64,000 bases of DNA, taken from the NCBI GenBank assembly GCA_963746805.1, contig CAVVCQ010000006.1:1-64000 (forward strand), given 5' to 3'. This document shows, one piece after another, positions 28,410-39,790 of this stretch. Every line of letters begins with the position of its first letter. The first letter of the stretch is position 1. This DNA is from DATHTC01 sp963746805 (lineage in GTDB: Bacteria > Actinomycetota > Thermoleophilia > Gaiellales > Gaiellaceae). The notes below the pieces were generated by a model. The model was given only the letters and a program-made list of their open reading frames with translations, was not told the DNA's origin and did not search any database. Both the position numbers and the translations under genes were made by a program.

Positions 28410-29822
28410 ATGGCTATCGAGACAACACACGCACCGCCCCTGGAGACCAGCGCGTTCGACGAACTCGGCGGATCGTTCCGCGGAGAGCTGCTGCAGCCGA
28501 CCAGCCCCGGCTACGACACGGCCCGAAGAGTCTGGAACGGCGCGATCGACCGCCGTCCGGCCTGCATCGCACGCTGCACGGGCGTAGCCGATGTGGTCGC
28601 GGCGGTGCGCTTCGCGCGCGAGCGCGATCTGCTGGTCGCGGTCCGCTCGGGTGGTCACGGCGTCGCCGGCCAAGCGGTCTGCGATGGAGGGCTCGTGATC
28701 GACCTTTCGCCGATGAAGGGCATCACGGTCGACCCGCAAGCGAGGACGGCGCGCGCGCAGGCGGGTGTCCTGTGGGGCGAGCTCGACCGAGAGACGCAGC
28801 TCTTCGGGCTGGCGACCGTCGGCGGGATCGTGACCCACACAGGGATCGCCGGCCTGACACTCGGCGGCGGCATCGGCTGGCTGGCGCGCAAGTACGGCGC
28901 CACCGTCGACAACCTGCTTTCCGTCGATCTCGTCACGGCCGACGGCGAGCTCGTGACGGCGAGCCACGGCGTCAATCCCGACCTGTTCTGGGGTGTGCGC
29001 GGCGGCGGCGGGAACTTCGGCATCGTCACCTCGTTCGAGTACCGGCTGCACCCGGTGGGGCCGACGGTGCTCGCCGGGCCGATCTTCCACCCGCTCGAAG
29101 ACGCGCCGGAGGTTCTGCGCTTCTACCGCGAGTTCGCCACCGCCGCACCCGACGAACTGACGACGATCTTCAACCTGCGCGCCGCGCCGCCACTCCCGTC
29201 CCTGCCGCAGGACGTTCACGGTAAGCCGATCGTGATGGTCGGCGCCTGTTACGCCGGATCGCCGCAGGACGGCATCGACGTCGTCCGGCCGCTGAAGGAG
29301 CTCGGCAGCCCGATCGTCGACCTGCTCGAGCCGAAGCCCTACGTGGCGCTGCAGTCGATGTCCGACCCGGCCGCACGACACGGCTGGCACTACTACTGGA
29401 AGTCCGTCGAACTGCCGCCGCTCACCGACGAGGCGATCGACACGCTCGTCGAGCACGCCTCCGCCGTCACCTCGCCGAAGTCGTACTGCATCGTCTTCCA
29501 GCTCGGGGGCGCCCTCAACCGAGTCGGCGCCGAGGAGACCGCCTACAGCCAGCGCAACGCCGCCCACAACGTCAACATCTGCGCGGTCTGGACCGAGGAC
29601 GATCCCGAGCCCGAACGGCACATCGCCTGGGCACGCGACTTCTTCGACGCGATGCAGCCCCACACGAGCGGACGCGTCTTTCTCAACTTCCTCGGCGACG
29701 AGGGCCAGGACCGCGTGCGCGCAGCCTACGGCGAGCGCAACTACGAGCGGCTCGCGCAACTCAAGCGGGCCTACGACCCGACCAACTTCTTCCGCCTCAA
29801 CCAGAACATCCAGCCCGGCTGA
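28410..29822 (+). CDS. FAD-linked oxidase, berberine-bridge type
   Basis: A 470-residue PCMH/BBE flavoprotein oxidase. The FAD domain has VAVRSGGHGVAGQAVCDGGL (His for covalent FAD attachment) and TGIAGLTLGGGIGWLARKYG. The usual second covalent Cys is absent (GGIVTHTG), so a single-attachment flavin is expected. GVNPDLFWGVRGGGGNFGIV is typical, and the C-terminal BBE motif is YGERNYERLAQLKRAYDPTN. The start follows no strong ribosome site. Regulated probably by the divergent HxlR protein. Substrates of such enzymes include sugars, alkaloid-like and antibiotic intermediates; here unknown. Confidence 0.93.
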   Translation: MAIETTHAPPLETSAFDELGGSFRGELLQPTSPGYDTARRVWNGAIDRRPACIARCTGVADVVAAVRFARERDLLVAVRSGGHGVAGQAVCDGGLVIDLSPMKGITVDPQARTARAQAGVLWGELDRETQLFGLATVGGIVTHTGIAGLTLGGGIGWLARKYGATVDNLLSVDLVTADGELVTASHGVNPDLFWGVRGGGGNFGIVTSFEYRLHPVGPTVLAGPIFHPLEDAPEVLRFYREFATAAPDELTTIFNLRAAPPLPSLPQDVHGKPIVMVGACYAGSPQDGIDVVRPLKELGSPIVDLLEPKPYVALQSMSDPAARHGWHYYWKSVELPPLTDEAIDTLVEHASAVTSPKSYCIVFQLGGALNRVGAEETAYSQRNAAHNVNICAVWTEDDPEPERHIAWARDFFDAMQPHTSGRVFLNFLGDEGQDRVRAAYGERNYERLAQLKRAYDPTNFFRLNQNIQPG

Positions 29823-29882
29823 CGCCCGCGCCGGGCGAGGGGGAACGCGTCGCGCTGGCGCCGGTGGAGAACGAGAACGGTG

Positions 29883-30722
29883 TCATCCCGGCTTCCGGCC
29901 GGAAGCAAGCTTGACCGACACGGGTATCTCGAGACCGCCGTCCGTGGCATAGGGACGAACCAGGCGATCGAACGCGGCACGAATGTGCGCTTGCGTGCCT
30001 TCGGGCTGGGCGAGCACGAGGGCGCGCGTCCGCACCGTTCCGCCGATCAGCCCGTTCCACAGCTCCTCGCTACTCGACGAACGGTGCGTGAATGCGACGG
30101 TTCGGACGTCGACATCGCGGAGGCCGACGCCGTCCACCAGACGCGCGAACTCGCCCTCATCGGCGAAGCGAAAGATCGGCGGCCCGGGCGGGACGTCGGT
30201 CGTGGGCTGCCCACCCGCTTCGGCCACTGCCTCGACGAGCACACCGAGCAGCCGCGCGCGCTCGGGAACGTCCCAGGTGGAGAGGGCCAGCTTCGCGCCG
30301 GGTCTGAGCACACGGGCGAGCCCTGCTGCCACCTGCTCGGGCCGGCCGACGTGGAGGATGAGGAAGTTGGCGATGACGGCGTCGAACGAGCCGTCCACGA
30401 ACGGGAGTTGCTCGGCGTCCGCCTGACGGAACTCAAGCCCCGGGCAGAGCGTCCGGGCGAGCGACACCATCTCTGCGGTGACGTCGACGCCGACGACGTC
30501 GGCGCCGCGCTCGGCACAAGCGGCGGCGACGTAACCCGGCCCGCTCGCCGCGTCGAGGACGCGCATTCCACGCTCTACCTCGGCCGCATCGAGGAGCTGG
30601 TCGATGACCCGCGTCGTGATCGGGCCGAAGAAGTCGTGGTACCCGGCCGCCCGCTGCTCCCAGCCCGCTGCCTCGAACGCGTTGAACGCGTCCGGGTCGA
30701 TTGACGCCTGCTTCGTCACCAT
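29883..30722 (-). CDS. Class I SAM-dependent methyltransferase
   Basis: A 279-residue methyltransferase starting VTKQASIDPDAFNAFEAAGW from the ATG at 30722. Motif I VLDAASGPGYVAAACAERGA, acidic residue in VVGVDVTAEMV, motif II region RQADAEQLPFVDGSFDAVIA and motif III LRPGAKLALSTW are all intact. It belongs to the UbiE/COQ5-like group acting on small molecules. It is divergent from the SARP-hydrolase gene with a 96-base gap, so regulation by that protein is plausible. Substrate unknown. Confidence 0.9.
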   Translation of the reverse strand: MVTKQASIDPDAFNAFEAAGWEQRAAGYHDFFGPITTRVIDQLLDAAEVERGMRVLDAASGPGYVAAACAERGADVVGVDVTAEMVSLARTLCPGLEFRQADAEQLPFVDGSFDAVIANFLILHVGRPEQVAAGLARVLRPGAKLALSTWDVPERARLLGVLVEAVAEAGGQPTTDVPPGPPIFRFADEGEFARLVDGVGLRDVDVRTVAFTHRSSSSEELWNGLIGGTVRTRALVLAQPEGTQAHIRAAFDRLVRPYATDGGLEIPVSVKLASGRKPG

Positions 30723-30818
30723 TTCGACGACAATCCTACGCGTCGGCCCCAAACGGGTCGCAAACGGCGCGCAAGGGCGGCCTAGCGCCGTGGTACGGTC
30801 GTTCCGCAGGAGGCGGAG

Positions 30819-32474
30819 ATGCCGATCGAATTCCGGATCCTCGGCCCGCTCGAGATCAGCGCCGACGGGCGCCTCCTGCCCTTGGGAAGCCCGAAGCAGC
30901 GAGCGCTCCTGGCCCTGCTGCTGGTGCACGCGACGGAGACGCTCTCACGCGATCGGCTGATCGAGGAACTGTGGGGAGAGACGCCGCCGGCCACCGTCGA
31001 CTCGGCGCTGCACGTCTACCTCTCCCGGCTGCGACGGCTGCTCGAAATGGCCGGAGCAGGCGGGGCGCTGGTGCGCGAGCGGCACGGCTATCGACTCCGG
31101 GTCGAACCCGAGCAGATCGACGCGAACCGGTTTGAGCGCCTCGCGGCGGAGGGCGGCGAGGCACTCGCCGCGGGGAGGTCGGAGCTCGCCGCCGAGCGGT
31201 TGCGTCAAGCGGTCGCTCTCTGGCGCGGCCCGGCGCTCGCCGACCTGCACACGGAGGGCTTCGCCGTCACCGCCGCTGCCCGGCTGGAGGAGGAACGCGT
31301 CACCGTGCTGGAGCAGCGGCTCGAGGCCGACCTGGCGCTCGGCCGTCACCGGCAGCTGATCCACGAGGTCGTGACGCTCGTCACCGAGCACCCCTACCGG
31401 GAGCGCCTGCGCGCGCAGCTGATGCTCGCCCTGTACCGATCCGGGCGGCAGGCCGAGGCGCTGCGCGTGTACCGGCAGGCGCGGCGCATCCTCGCCGACG
31501 AGCTGGGACTCGAACCAAGCCACGAGCTGAAGCAGCTCGAGCAGGCGATCCTGCGTCACGACGCGACGCTCGAGGTCGAATCAGCGCGTGGCCTGCCGCG
31601 TCATGCGGCGGTGCGGCCACCGGCGGTGCGCTACGCGCGGAGCGGCGACGTGAACATCGCCTACCAGGTCGTTGGCGAGGGTCCGCACGATCTCGTGCTC
31701 GTCTCCGGCTTCGTTTCGCATCTCCAACTCGACTGGGAAGAGCCACGCATGGCGCACTTCCTCGAGCGACTGGCCTCCTTCTCGCGCCTGATCCGCTTCG
31801 ACAAACGCGGCACGGGTCTCTCCGACCGACCCGGTGGTCTCCCGGACCTCGACACGCGGATGGACGACGTGCGGGCAGTGATGGACGCCGTCGGCAGCAA
31901 GCGGGCGGCCCTGCTCGGCTCGTCGGAGGGCGGGCCGATGGCGGTGCTCTTCGCGGCAACCCACCCGTCCCGGACGACGGCGCTCATCCTGTACGGGGCG
32001 TACGCGAAGCGACGCGATCCCGACGACGACTACCCCTGGGCGCCGACCTGGCAGGAGCGAAAGCAGTCGGCGGCGGACATCGAGCGGTCGTGGGGCTACG
32101 AGGCGGACATCAGCCGGATGATGCCCTCGGCCGACGACGCGCTGGCGGAGTGGTGGGCGCACCGCGCACAGGCAGCCGCGAGTCCTGGCGCTGCCCGCGA
32201 CCTGATCCTGATGAACAGCCAGGTCGACGTTCGGCACGTGCTGCCGACCGTCAGGGTGCCGACGCTCGTCCTCCATCGGACCGGGGACCGCGACTCGCGT
32301 GTGGAGGAAGGTCGCTACATCGCCGAGCGCATCCCTGGCGCGCGATTCGTGGAACTCGCCGGTGACGATCACGTCCCGATGGTCGACGCCGATCAGATCG
32401 TCGACGAGGTCGAGGAGTTCCTGACGGGAACGAGGCCTCGCCGCGTGCAGAAGCGTGCTGAACTCCAACAGTAG
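30819..32474 (+). CDS. SARP-like BTAD transcriptional activator fused to an alpha/beta hydrolase
   Basis: A 551-residue fusion. ATG at 30819 lies five bases after AGGAGG. Residues 1-95 are an OmpR-type winged helix (FRILGPLEISADGRLLPLGS, RALLALLLVHATETLSRDRL). About 96-245 is the bacterial transcriptional-activator domain (PYRERLRAQLMLALYRSGRQ, AEALRVYRQARRILADELGL). After a linker, 265-540 is an alpha/beta hydrolase resembling those attached to class III cyclases (IRFDKRGTGLSDRP): nucleophile Ser369 in GSSEGG, acid in HRTGDRD at about 490 and His in AGDDHVPM near 517. The effector domain may sense a lipid or ester, or act on it. It probably drives the divergent methyltransferase and itself (inference). 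Confidence 0.92.
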   Translation: MPIEFRILGPLEISADGRLLPLGSPKQRALLALLLVHATETLSRDRLIEELWGETPPATVDSALHVYLSRLRRLLEMAGAGGALVRERHGYRLRVEPEQIDANRFERLAAEGGEALAAGRSELAAERLRQAVALWRGPALADLHTEGFAVTAAARLEEERVTVLEQRLEADLALGRHRQLIHEVVTLVTEHPYRERLRAQLMLALYRSGRQAEALRVYRQARRILADELGLEPSHELKQLEQAILRHDATLEVESARGLPRHAAVRPPAVRYARSGDVNIAYQVVGEGPHDLVLVSGFVSHLQLDWEEPRMAHFLERLASFSRLIRFDKRGTGLSDRPGGLPDLDTRMDDVRAVMDAVGSKRAALLGSSEGGPMAVLFAATHPSRTTALILYGAYAKRRDPDDDYPWAPTWQERKQSAADIERSWGYEADISRMMPSADDALAEWWAHRAQAAASPGAARDLILMNSQVDVRHVLPTVRVPTLVLHRTGDRDSRVEEGRYIAERIPGARFVELAGDDHVPMVDADQIVDEVEEFLTGTRPRRVQKRAELQQ

Positions 32475-32515
32475 GCCCGCCGGACACCCCGGCGCGACGT
32501 GGCACGATCTCGCAC

Positions 32516-32960
32516 GTGACCGGCACCCCGGCCGCAGAGCAGCACCTGCGCGACCTCGCGCTCCTGCGCCGCGTCCGCGACCGGATCGACCGGGAGTACG
32601 CCCGTCCGCTGGACGTCGAGGCGCTCGCCCGCGACGCGCACATGTCGGCCGGGCACTTCAGCCGCCAGTTCCGGCTCGCCTACGGCGAGTCGCCGTACAG
32701 CTACCTCATGACGCGGCGCATCGAGCGCGCGATGGCGCTGCTGCGTCGTGGCGACCTCAGCGTCACCGAGGTCTGCTTCGCGGTCGGCTGCTCGTCGCTC
32801 GGGCACCTTCAGCAGTCGCTTCACCGAACTGGTCGGCGTGCCGCCGAGCACGTACCGGCGCCAGGCGACGGGCGAGATGGCCGGCATCGCGCCGTGCGTC
32901 GCGAAGCAGGTGACGCGACCGGTCAGGAATCGAGAAGCATCGGTCGCGACCGGCCCCTAG
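32516..32960 (+). CDS. AraC-family transcriptional regulator, frameshifted
   Basis: A short AraC regulator consisting of the two-helix-turn-helix domain. GTG at 32516 opens TGTPAAEQHLRDLALLRRVR; the first HTH is LDVEALARDAHMSAGHFSRQ and the second starts LSVTEVCFAVGCSSLG. At about 32805 the frame changes at a GGG run: one surplus G would give SLG-TFSSRFTELVGVPPSTYR, the normal second recognition helix, ending at the stop at 32960. The VOC gene starts ten bases later, so it probably controls the VOC-DUF1801-UvrA run downstream. Typical for the stand-alone AraC proteins next to VOC genes in actinobacteria. Confidence 0.87.
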
Positions 32961-32970
32961 CCTGGACGCC

Positions 32971-33381
32971 ATGAACATCACCATCCATTCATCGATGCTC
33001 CCGCACGACGACCCGGAGGCCTCGCTCGCGTTCTATCGCGACACCCTCGGCTTCGAGGTCCGCAACGACGTCGAGTACAGCGGGCTGCACTGGATCACCG
33101 TCGGCCCCGCCGACCAGCCCGACACGTCCATCGTCCTGTACCCGCCGTCTGTCAGCCCCGGCGTCACCGACGACGAGCGCCGCACCATCGCCGAGATGAT
33201 GGCCAAGGGCACCTTCGCCAGCATCAACCTCGCCACCGCCGACCTCGACGGCATCTTCGAGCGGCTGCAGGCCGGTGACGCCGAGGTCGTCCAGGAGCCG
33301 ACCGACCAACCGTACGGGATCCGCGACTGCGCCTTCCGCGACCCGGCGGGCAACCTGATCCGCATCCAGGAACTGGCCTGA
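32971..33381 (+). CDS. VOC-family protein
   Basis: A 136-residue VOC protein starting NITIHSSMLPHDDPEASLAF. It shows the paired beta-alpha-beta modules: ASLAFYRDTLGFEVRNDVEY, WITVGPADQPDTSIVLYPPS, and the C-terminal RDCAFRDPAGNLIRIQELA with a likely metal-binding Glu. Cognates beside AraC regulators are annotated as glyoxalase/bleomycin-resistance-type, but substrates differ widely. It is 13 bases upstream of the DUF1801 gene and evidently cotranscribed. Confidence 0.9.
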   Translation: MNITIHSSMLPHDDPEASLAFYRDTLGFEVRNDVEYSGLHWITVGPADQPDTSIVLYPPSVSPGVTDDERRTIAEMMAKGTFASINLATADLDGIFERLQAGDAEVVQEPTDQPYGIRDCAFRDPAGNLIRIQELA

Positions 33382-33394
33382 GGAGGTCCTCGAG

Positions 33395-33841
33395 ATGGCT
33401 CAGAACAAGACCACGACGAAGCGCACAGGCTCGACCAAGGGCTTCACGGCCGAGGAACGGGCGGCGATGAGAGAGCGCGCCAAGGAGCTGAAGGCCGAGG
33501 CGGCCAAGGCGGACGGGGAGAAGGCCCTGCTCGAGAAGGTCGCCGAGATGAAGGGCACCGACAAGGCCATGGCGAAGCGGCTCCACGAGCTCATCACCGC
33601 CGCCGCGCCGAGCCTCGCGCCGAAGACCTGGTACGGCATGCCCGCGTACGCCAAGGACGACAAGATCGTCTGCTTCTTCAAGAGCGCGGAGAAGTTCAAG
33701 TCGAGGTACGCGACCCTCGGCTTCGAGGAAGCGGCGAACCTCGACGACGGCGCCATGTGGCCGACCTCCTGGGCGCTCAAGGAGCTGACCGCCGCCGACG
33801 AGAAGAAGATCGTCACGCTCGTGAAGAAGGCGGTGCGCTGA
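33395..33841 (+). CDS. DUF1801-like protein with charged N-terminal helix
   Basis: A 148-residue protein. The first ~65 residues are Lys/Ala/Glu-rich and helical (EERAAMRERAKELKAEAAKA), followed by a DUF1801/YdhG-like domain: AKRLHELITAAAPSLAPKTW, YGMPAYAKDDKIVCFFKSAE, FKSRYATLGF and ALKELTAADEKKIVTLVKKA. The family folds like frataxin-associated YdhG, but the iron-chaperone role is only proven for a few. An in-frame ribosome site AGGAGG precedes the ATG. It lies 13 bases after the VOC gene and five bases before uvrA. Confidence 0.85.
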   Translation: MAQNKTTTKRTGSTKGFTAEERAAMRERAKELKAEAAKADGEKALLEKVAEMKGTDKAMAKRLHELITAAAPSLAPKTWYGMPAYAKDDKIVCFFKSAEKFKSRYATLGFEEAANLDDGAMWPTSWALKELTAADEKKIVTLVKKAVR

Positions 33842-33846
33842 GGAGC

Positions 33847-36228
<2,382 letters not shown>

Positions 36229-36243
36229 CCGCTGCCGAACGCT

Positions 36244-36276
36244 CAGGAGGGCCGGGCGTACAACCCGACCCTCCTG
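36244..36276. terminator. Bidirectional hairpin between convergent uvrA-like and M4 protease genes
   Basis: CAGGAGGGCCGGG-CGTACAA-CCCGACCCTCCTG forms a 13-base stem with one mismatch and a seven-base loop, exactly in the gap between two convergent stops (36228 and 36297). There is no T tract, so it may act as a Rho-independent-like stop of the kind common in high-GC actinobacteria. Confidence 0.55.
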
Positions 36277-36296
36277 GAGCGCGTGCCTGACTCGGG

Positions 36297-38738
36297 TCAG
36301 CGCGGGCGTTCGTCGCCGTACATCGAGACCGACAGGGCGTAGTCCCGCTCGGGCTCCAGCTCCGGAGTCCGCAGGAGCTCGAGGAAGTACCGCGGCTGCA
36401 GCTTCTCCGGGTCGACGCCCTCGACGGGCGAGTCGAACCTGAGCGTCAGCCGTTGCTCGTGCCCCGGCCCGGCCTCAGCGAGCACGTTGCCGTAGCGGTC
36501 GACGACACGGAGCGGCAGCTCGAGCTCGGACTTCACCTCGATCGTCAGCTCGCCCGGCACGCAGGTGCGCCCGAGGCAGGGAGCGAGCGGGAGCTCGATG
36601 CGCTCGAACCGCGCGAAGTGCTCGTCGCGCACGCGGAACGCGCTGTCCCTGGGGACGCCCGGCCGGATCAGCTCGTCCCCGTCGCACGCCGACCCGACGC
36701 CGTCGCCGTCCGCGTCGAGCTGCGACGCGTTCCCGACGAGCGGGCAGTTGTCGTCCCCGTCGAGGACGCCGTCGCCGTCGTCGTCGTCGTCGAGCAGATC
36801 GACGACGCCGTCGTTGTCGGTGTCCCAGCCGTACGGCGTGATGTCGCAGGCGTTGCCGTAGCCGTCGCCGTCCGAGTCCTTCTGGTCGGGGTTGGCGCGG
36901 TGGGGGCAGTTGTCGTACGGCCACGTCAGCTCGGGGACGCCGTCGTTGTCGTCGTCGGGATCGCACGCGTCGCCGAGCCCGTCGCGCTCGAAGTCGGACT
37001 GCGACGGGTTGTAGAGGCCACGGCAGTTGTCGACGTTGTCGGGCGCCCCGTCGCAGTCGGCGTCGTCCGGGCCGAGCTCGACCGCGGCGAACGCTCTGAC
37101 CACGGTGCAGGCGTCCCAGACGGTGAAGCCGTTCGTGCGCGCCGCCGCCCAGTTGCGTGCGACCCGCGTCGTGTCAGCCCGCAGCTCGGCGAAGTTCGCG
37201 CTCGTCGACAGCCAGTTGTCGAGTACCTCGTAGTACAGCTTCGCGGTCTTGAACCGGCCGATGCCCAGCATCCAGCGGTTGTTGAAGGACCCGCCCTCGG
37301 CGATCAGATACGCGGCCTTGTTGGGAACACCGTTGATGACGTGGGCACCGCCGCGATCCTCCGTCACCGGGATGGCGAGCGCGTGCACCTGGCTCATGCG
37401 GTCCGGATGGACGACGGTCGTCGCCTGCTGGGTCGGCCCGTTCAGCAGCAGGTCGTCCGAGAACAGCGGCGGGTTGCGCAGGCTCCGCACCGCGCTCGTT
37501 ACGCCGTCCGCTCCGAGCCGGGCGATCGAGGAGCCTTCCGCGAACGTCCAGTTGGCCGTATCGATCAGGGCACCGAAGACGTCGGAGTAGCTCTCGTGAA
37601 GCGCTCCGGGCTGCATGGTGGCGCCGAGTGCCGCCGCCTGCACCGTGACCCCGTGCGTGAGCTCGTGCGCGACGTAGTCGAGCGTCGCGGCGCCGTCGTT
37701 GAAGATCGCATGGCTGCACGCCGACACCCACGCGCCTCCGCCGATGTCCCCGGTGACGTCCAGGAAGAGCTTGATCTGCCCGTCGGCGCCGTCGACCGCG
37801 TGCCGGTGGAACATGGCGAAGAAGTAGTCGTAGACCTGGTTCGTGAACCGGGAGGCGTTGTCTCCTTCCAGGTCGGCCGTCACGTTCGGGAGCACGCCGT
37901 TCTCGTCGAACCAGGCGATCCCGCCCTGCGTGGCGCACGGGGTGGCTTCGGGGCCGTTCGTGCTGCGGATCGAGATGTCCTTTGCCGGCGCGCTGCGCAG
38001 GACGGCGTCGTGCGCGAACAGCACGCGGCCGGTCGCGGCGTCGACGACCGAGCGCCACACAATGGGGTGGCCGTCGGCGTCGCTTCCGACGAGATCGACG
38101 ATCCAGGCGAGGTGCGTCCGGTCGTCGAGGCGCGAGGCCTCGCGCTCCACCGGCGTCGTGAAGAGGTCAGCGTCGAAGTAGCGCAGCTCGTGCTCGACGG
38201 AGTCGATCTGCGCGAGACCGAGCGCCTTGGCGGCCGCACTCACGGCCGACTTGGCGCCGATCGAGGCGACGGCGTCGGGGACATCGGCGAGGTAGATGCC
38301 GTTCGTCGCGATCACGTCGCCGCCTGCGAGGTGGACGATGAGACCGGCTCCATCGACCAGGACGCCTCCGTGGTGCTGGGCCAGCCTCACGTGGTCGACG
38401 CCCTCGCTCGACGCGACCTCGACGACCCGGAGCTCGCTGCGCGGGTCCTCGACGCCGTACAGGTCGCGGAACTGCTCGAGGTACGCGTACGCGCGGTCGG
38501 CGGCGTCGTCGCCCTTGACGCGAACGCGCGCCGAGACGAAGCGGGGCACGCCGTCGTCGAGCTCCACCGAGACGGGCTCGGACGACGCGCGCTCGAGCCG
38601 CTGCACCGCCTCGGCGGGCGGACCGTCCGCAGCTGGCGCCGGGCCCGCTGCTGCGGCGGCGATACCCGCGAGGAGAAGCAGGAGCGCGAGGAGGGGGAAG
38701 CGGCGGATCGTCGCTCCTTCGGACGTGGTGCGCCTCAT
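36297..38738 (-). CDS. Secreted M4 (thermolysin-like) metalloprotease with thrombospondin type-3 repeats
   Basis: An 813-residue exported protease. ATG at 38738 has GGAGG upstream; a TTG five codons earlier is rejected. Signal peptide: PLLALLLLLAGIAAAAAGPA. The propeptide carries FTP- and PepSY-like regions (about 45-245). Catalytic zinc motif VAHELTHGV (H358-E359-x-x-H362) with third ligand Glu382 in ALHESYSDVFGAL, and DRGGAHVINGVPNKA supplies the proton-donor His. About 565-690 is a calcium-binding type-3 repeat: DADCDGAPDNVDNC, DGLGDACDPDDDND, DSDGDGYGNACD, DADGDGVGSACDGDE. A C-terminal beta domain follows. Probable role is extracellular protein degradation with calcium-stabilised C-terminal extension. 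Confidence 0.93.
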   Translation of the reverse strand: MRRTTSEGATIRRFPLLALLLLLAGIAAAAAGPAPAADGPPAEAVQRLERASSEPVSVELDDGVPRFVSARVRVKGDDAADRAYAYLEQFRDLYGVEDPRSELRVVEVASSEGVDHVRLAQHHGGVLVDGAGLIVHLAGGDVIATNGIYLADVPDAVASIGAKSAVSAAAKALGLAQIDSVEHELRYFDADLFTTPVEREASRLDDRTHLAWIVDLVGSDADGHPIVWRSVVDAATGRVLFAHDAVLRSAPAKDISIRSTNGPEATPCATQGGIAWFDENGVLPNVTADLEGDNASRFTNQVYDYFFAMFHRHAVDGADGQIKLFLDVTGDIGGGAWVSACSHAIFNDGAATLDYVAHELTHGVTVQAAALGATMQPGALHESYSDVFGALIDTANWTFAEGSSIARLGADGVTSAVRSLRNPPLFSDDLLLNGPTQQATTVVHPDRMSQVHALAIPVTEDRGGAHVINGVPNKAAYLIAEGGSFNNRWMLGIGRFKTAKLYYEVLDNWLSTSANFAELRADTTRVARNWAAARTNGFTVWDACTVVRAFAAVELGPDDADCDGAPDNVDNCRGLYNPSQSDFERDGLGDACDPDDDNDGVPELTWPYDNCPHRANPDQKDSDGDGYGNACDITPYGWDTDNDGVVDLLDDDDDGDGVLDGDDNCPLVGNASQLDADGDGVGSACDGDELIRPGVPRDSAFRVRDEHFARFERIELPLAPCLGRTCVPGELTIEVKSELELPLRVVDRYGNVLAEAGPGHEQRLTLRFDSPVEGVDPEKLQPRYFLELLRTPELEPERDYALSVSMYGDERPR

Positions 38739-38822
38739 TGCTCGAACCTCCAACGTCGGGGCATGTCACCCCTAGACGGACTGCGGCTAACAACCCGCTA
38801 AACCGTCGACGCCACCGACTGA

Positions 38823-39302
38823 TCAGGCCGTCAGATCGAGCGCCATGAGGACGTCGTCGACGTAGCTGCCTTCGAGGAAGAACTCCCCGCGGAGCACGCC
38901 CTCGACCTCGAAGCCGGCGGCCTCGTACAGGGCGCGGGCGGCGGCGTTCGGCGCGAAGACGCGGAGCGTGAGCCGCCGGGCGCCGCGGGACCGGGACTCG
39001 GCGATCGCGGCGTCGAGGAGCGCGCGGGCGATTCCCCGCCTGCGGTACGCGGGATCGACGGCGATGCCGTTGACCTGGAGCACGTGCTTCCCCGCCTGCA
39101 GCCGTGATGGATGCCGGAGCCTGACGTAGCCGACGACCCGGTCGAGCTCGGCCACGAGCACGTCGCCCGGGTCGGCGCCCTCGCCGAAGAACGGCGCGGC
39201 CGGATCGGGCCGACCGGCCGGCGCCACGAGCCACGACCAGGTCGCGACGTCGATCGCCTGCAGGGCGTCGTCGTCGTCGATCCGCGCGTGACGGATCGTC
39301 AC
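38823..39302 (-). CDS. GNAT N-acetyltransferase
   Basis: A 159-residue GNAT protein. Start GTG at 39302 gives TIRHARIDDDDALQAIDVAT. The acetyl-CoA motif is VDPAYRRRGIARALLDAAIA (Q/RxxGxG/A), followed by RRLTLRVFAPNAAARALYEA and AGFEVEG, with the C-terminal YVDDVLMALDL. It overlaps the stop of the upstream GNAT gene by four bases (GTGA), so they form an operon. Substrate unknown (amine or peptide N terminus). Confidence 0.9.
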   Translation of the reverse strand: MTIRHARIDDDDALQAIDVATWSWLVAPAGRPDPAAPFFGEGADPGDVLVAELDRVVGYVRLRHPSRLQAGKHVLQVNGIAVDPAYRRRGIARALLDAAIAESRSRGARRLTLRVFAPNAAARALYEAAGFEVEGVLRGEFFLEGSYVDDVLMALDLTA

Positions 39303-39763
39303 AGCGCGAGCGTCAGGTAGACGCTGTTCCGGCTCGCGCGGTAGTCGCCGAACGGCTCGGTGGGCTGGAAGCCGGCGTCCAGGTACAGCGCCCGCGCCGG
39401 GGCGAACGCCGCCATGGCTCCCGTCTCGAGGCTCACGCGCCGGTAGCCGCGCTCGCGGGCGACGCCGAGCAGATGGTCGAGCATCGCGCGGCCGATCCCG
39501 CGCCCGCGGGCGGCCTCGACGGTGTGCATCGACTTCACCTCGGCGTGCTCGTCGTCGAGGTGCCGCAGGGCGCCGATCGCCAGCAGCTCGCCGTCGGCGC
39601 GGCAGCTGAAGAACAGGATCGCCGGGTCGAGCAGGCCGTCGAGGTCGAGTGCGTGCGCGTCCTCCGGCGGCGTCACCGACCGGGCGAACGTCAGGTGCTG
39701 CCGGAGCAGCTCGCGGACGTCTGCGGCGCGCGGATCGTCGGGCGTGATCGTCACGTCGGGCAT
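39299..39763 (-). CDS. GNAT N-acetyltransferase
   Basis: A 154-residue GNAT protein starting PDVTITPDDPRAADVRELLR. The acetyl-CoA loop is TVEAARGRGIGRAMLDHLLG, then RRVSLETGAMAAFAPARALY and AGFQPTEPFGDYRASRNSVY. The ETG and FxPAR pattern resembles the PhnO/YsnE-type subgroup. Its sequence differs strongly from the downstream partner, so the pair is an operon rather than a tandem duplication. 28 bases separate it from the ECF41 gene upstream. Confidence 0.9.
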   Translation of the reverse strand: MPDVTITPDDPRAADVRELLRQHLTFARSVTPPEDAHALDLDGLLDPAILFFSCRADGELLAIGALRHLDDEHAEVKSMHTVEAARGRGIGRAMLDHLLGVARERGYRRVSLETGAMAAFAPARALYLDAGFQPTEPFGDYRASRNSVYLTLAL

Positions 39764-39790
39764 CGCGCCGACATCGTGACGCGCGGCGGT

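Noticed and set aside
36453..38801. Plus-strand open frame across the M4 protease gene
   Set aside because: Antisense of a strongly supported protease; the composition is that of a shadow frame and there is no ribosome site.
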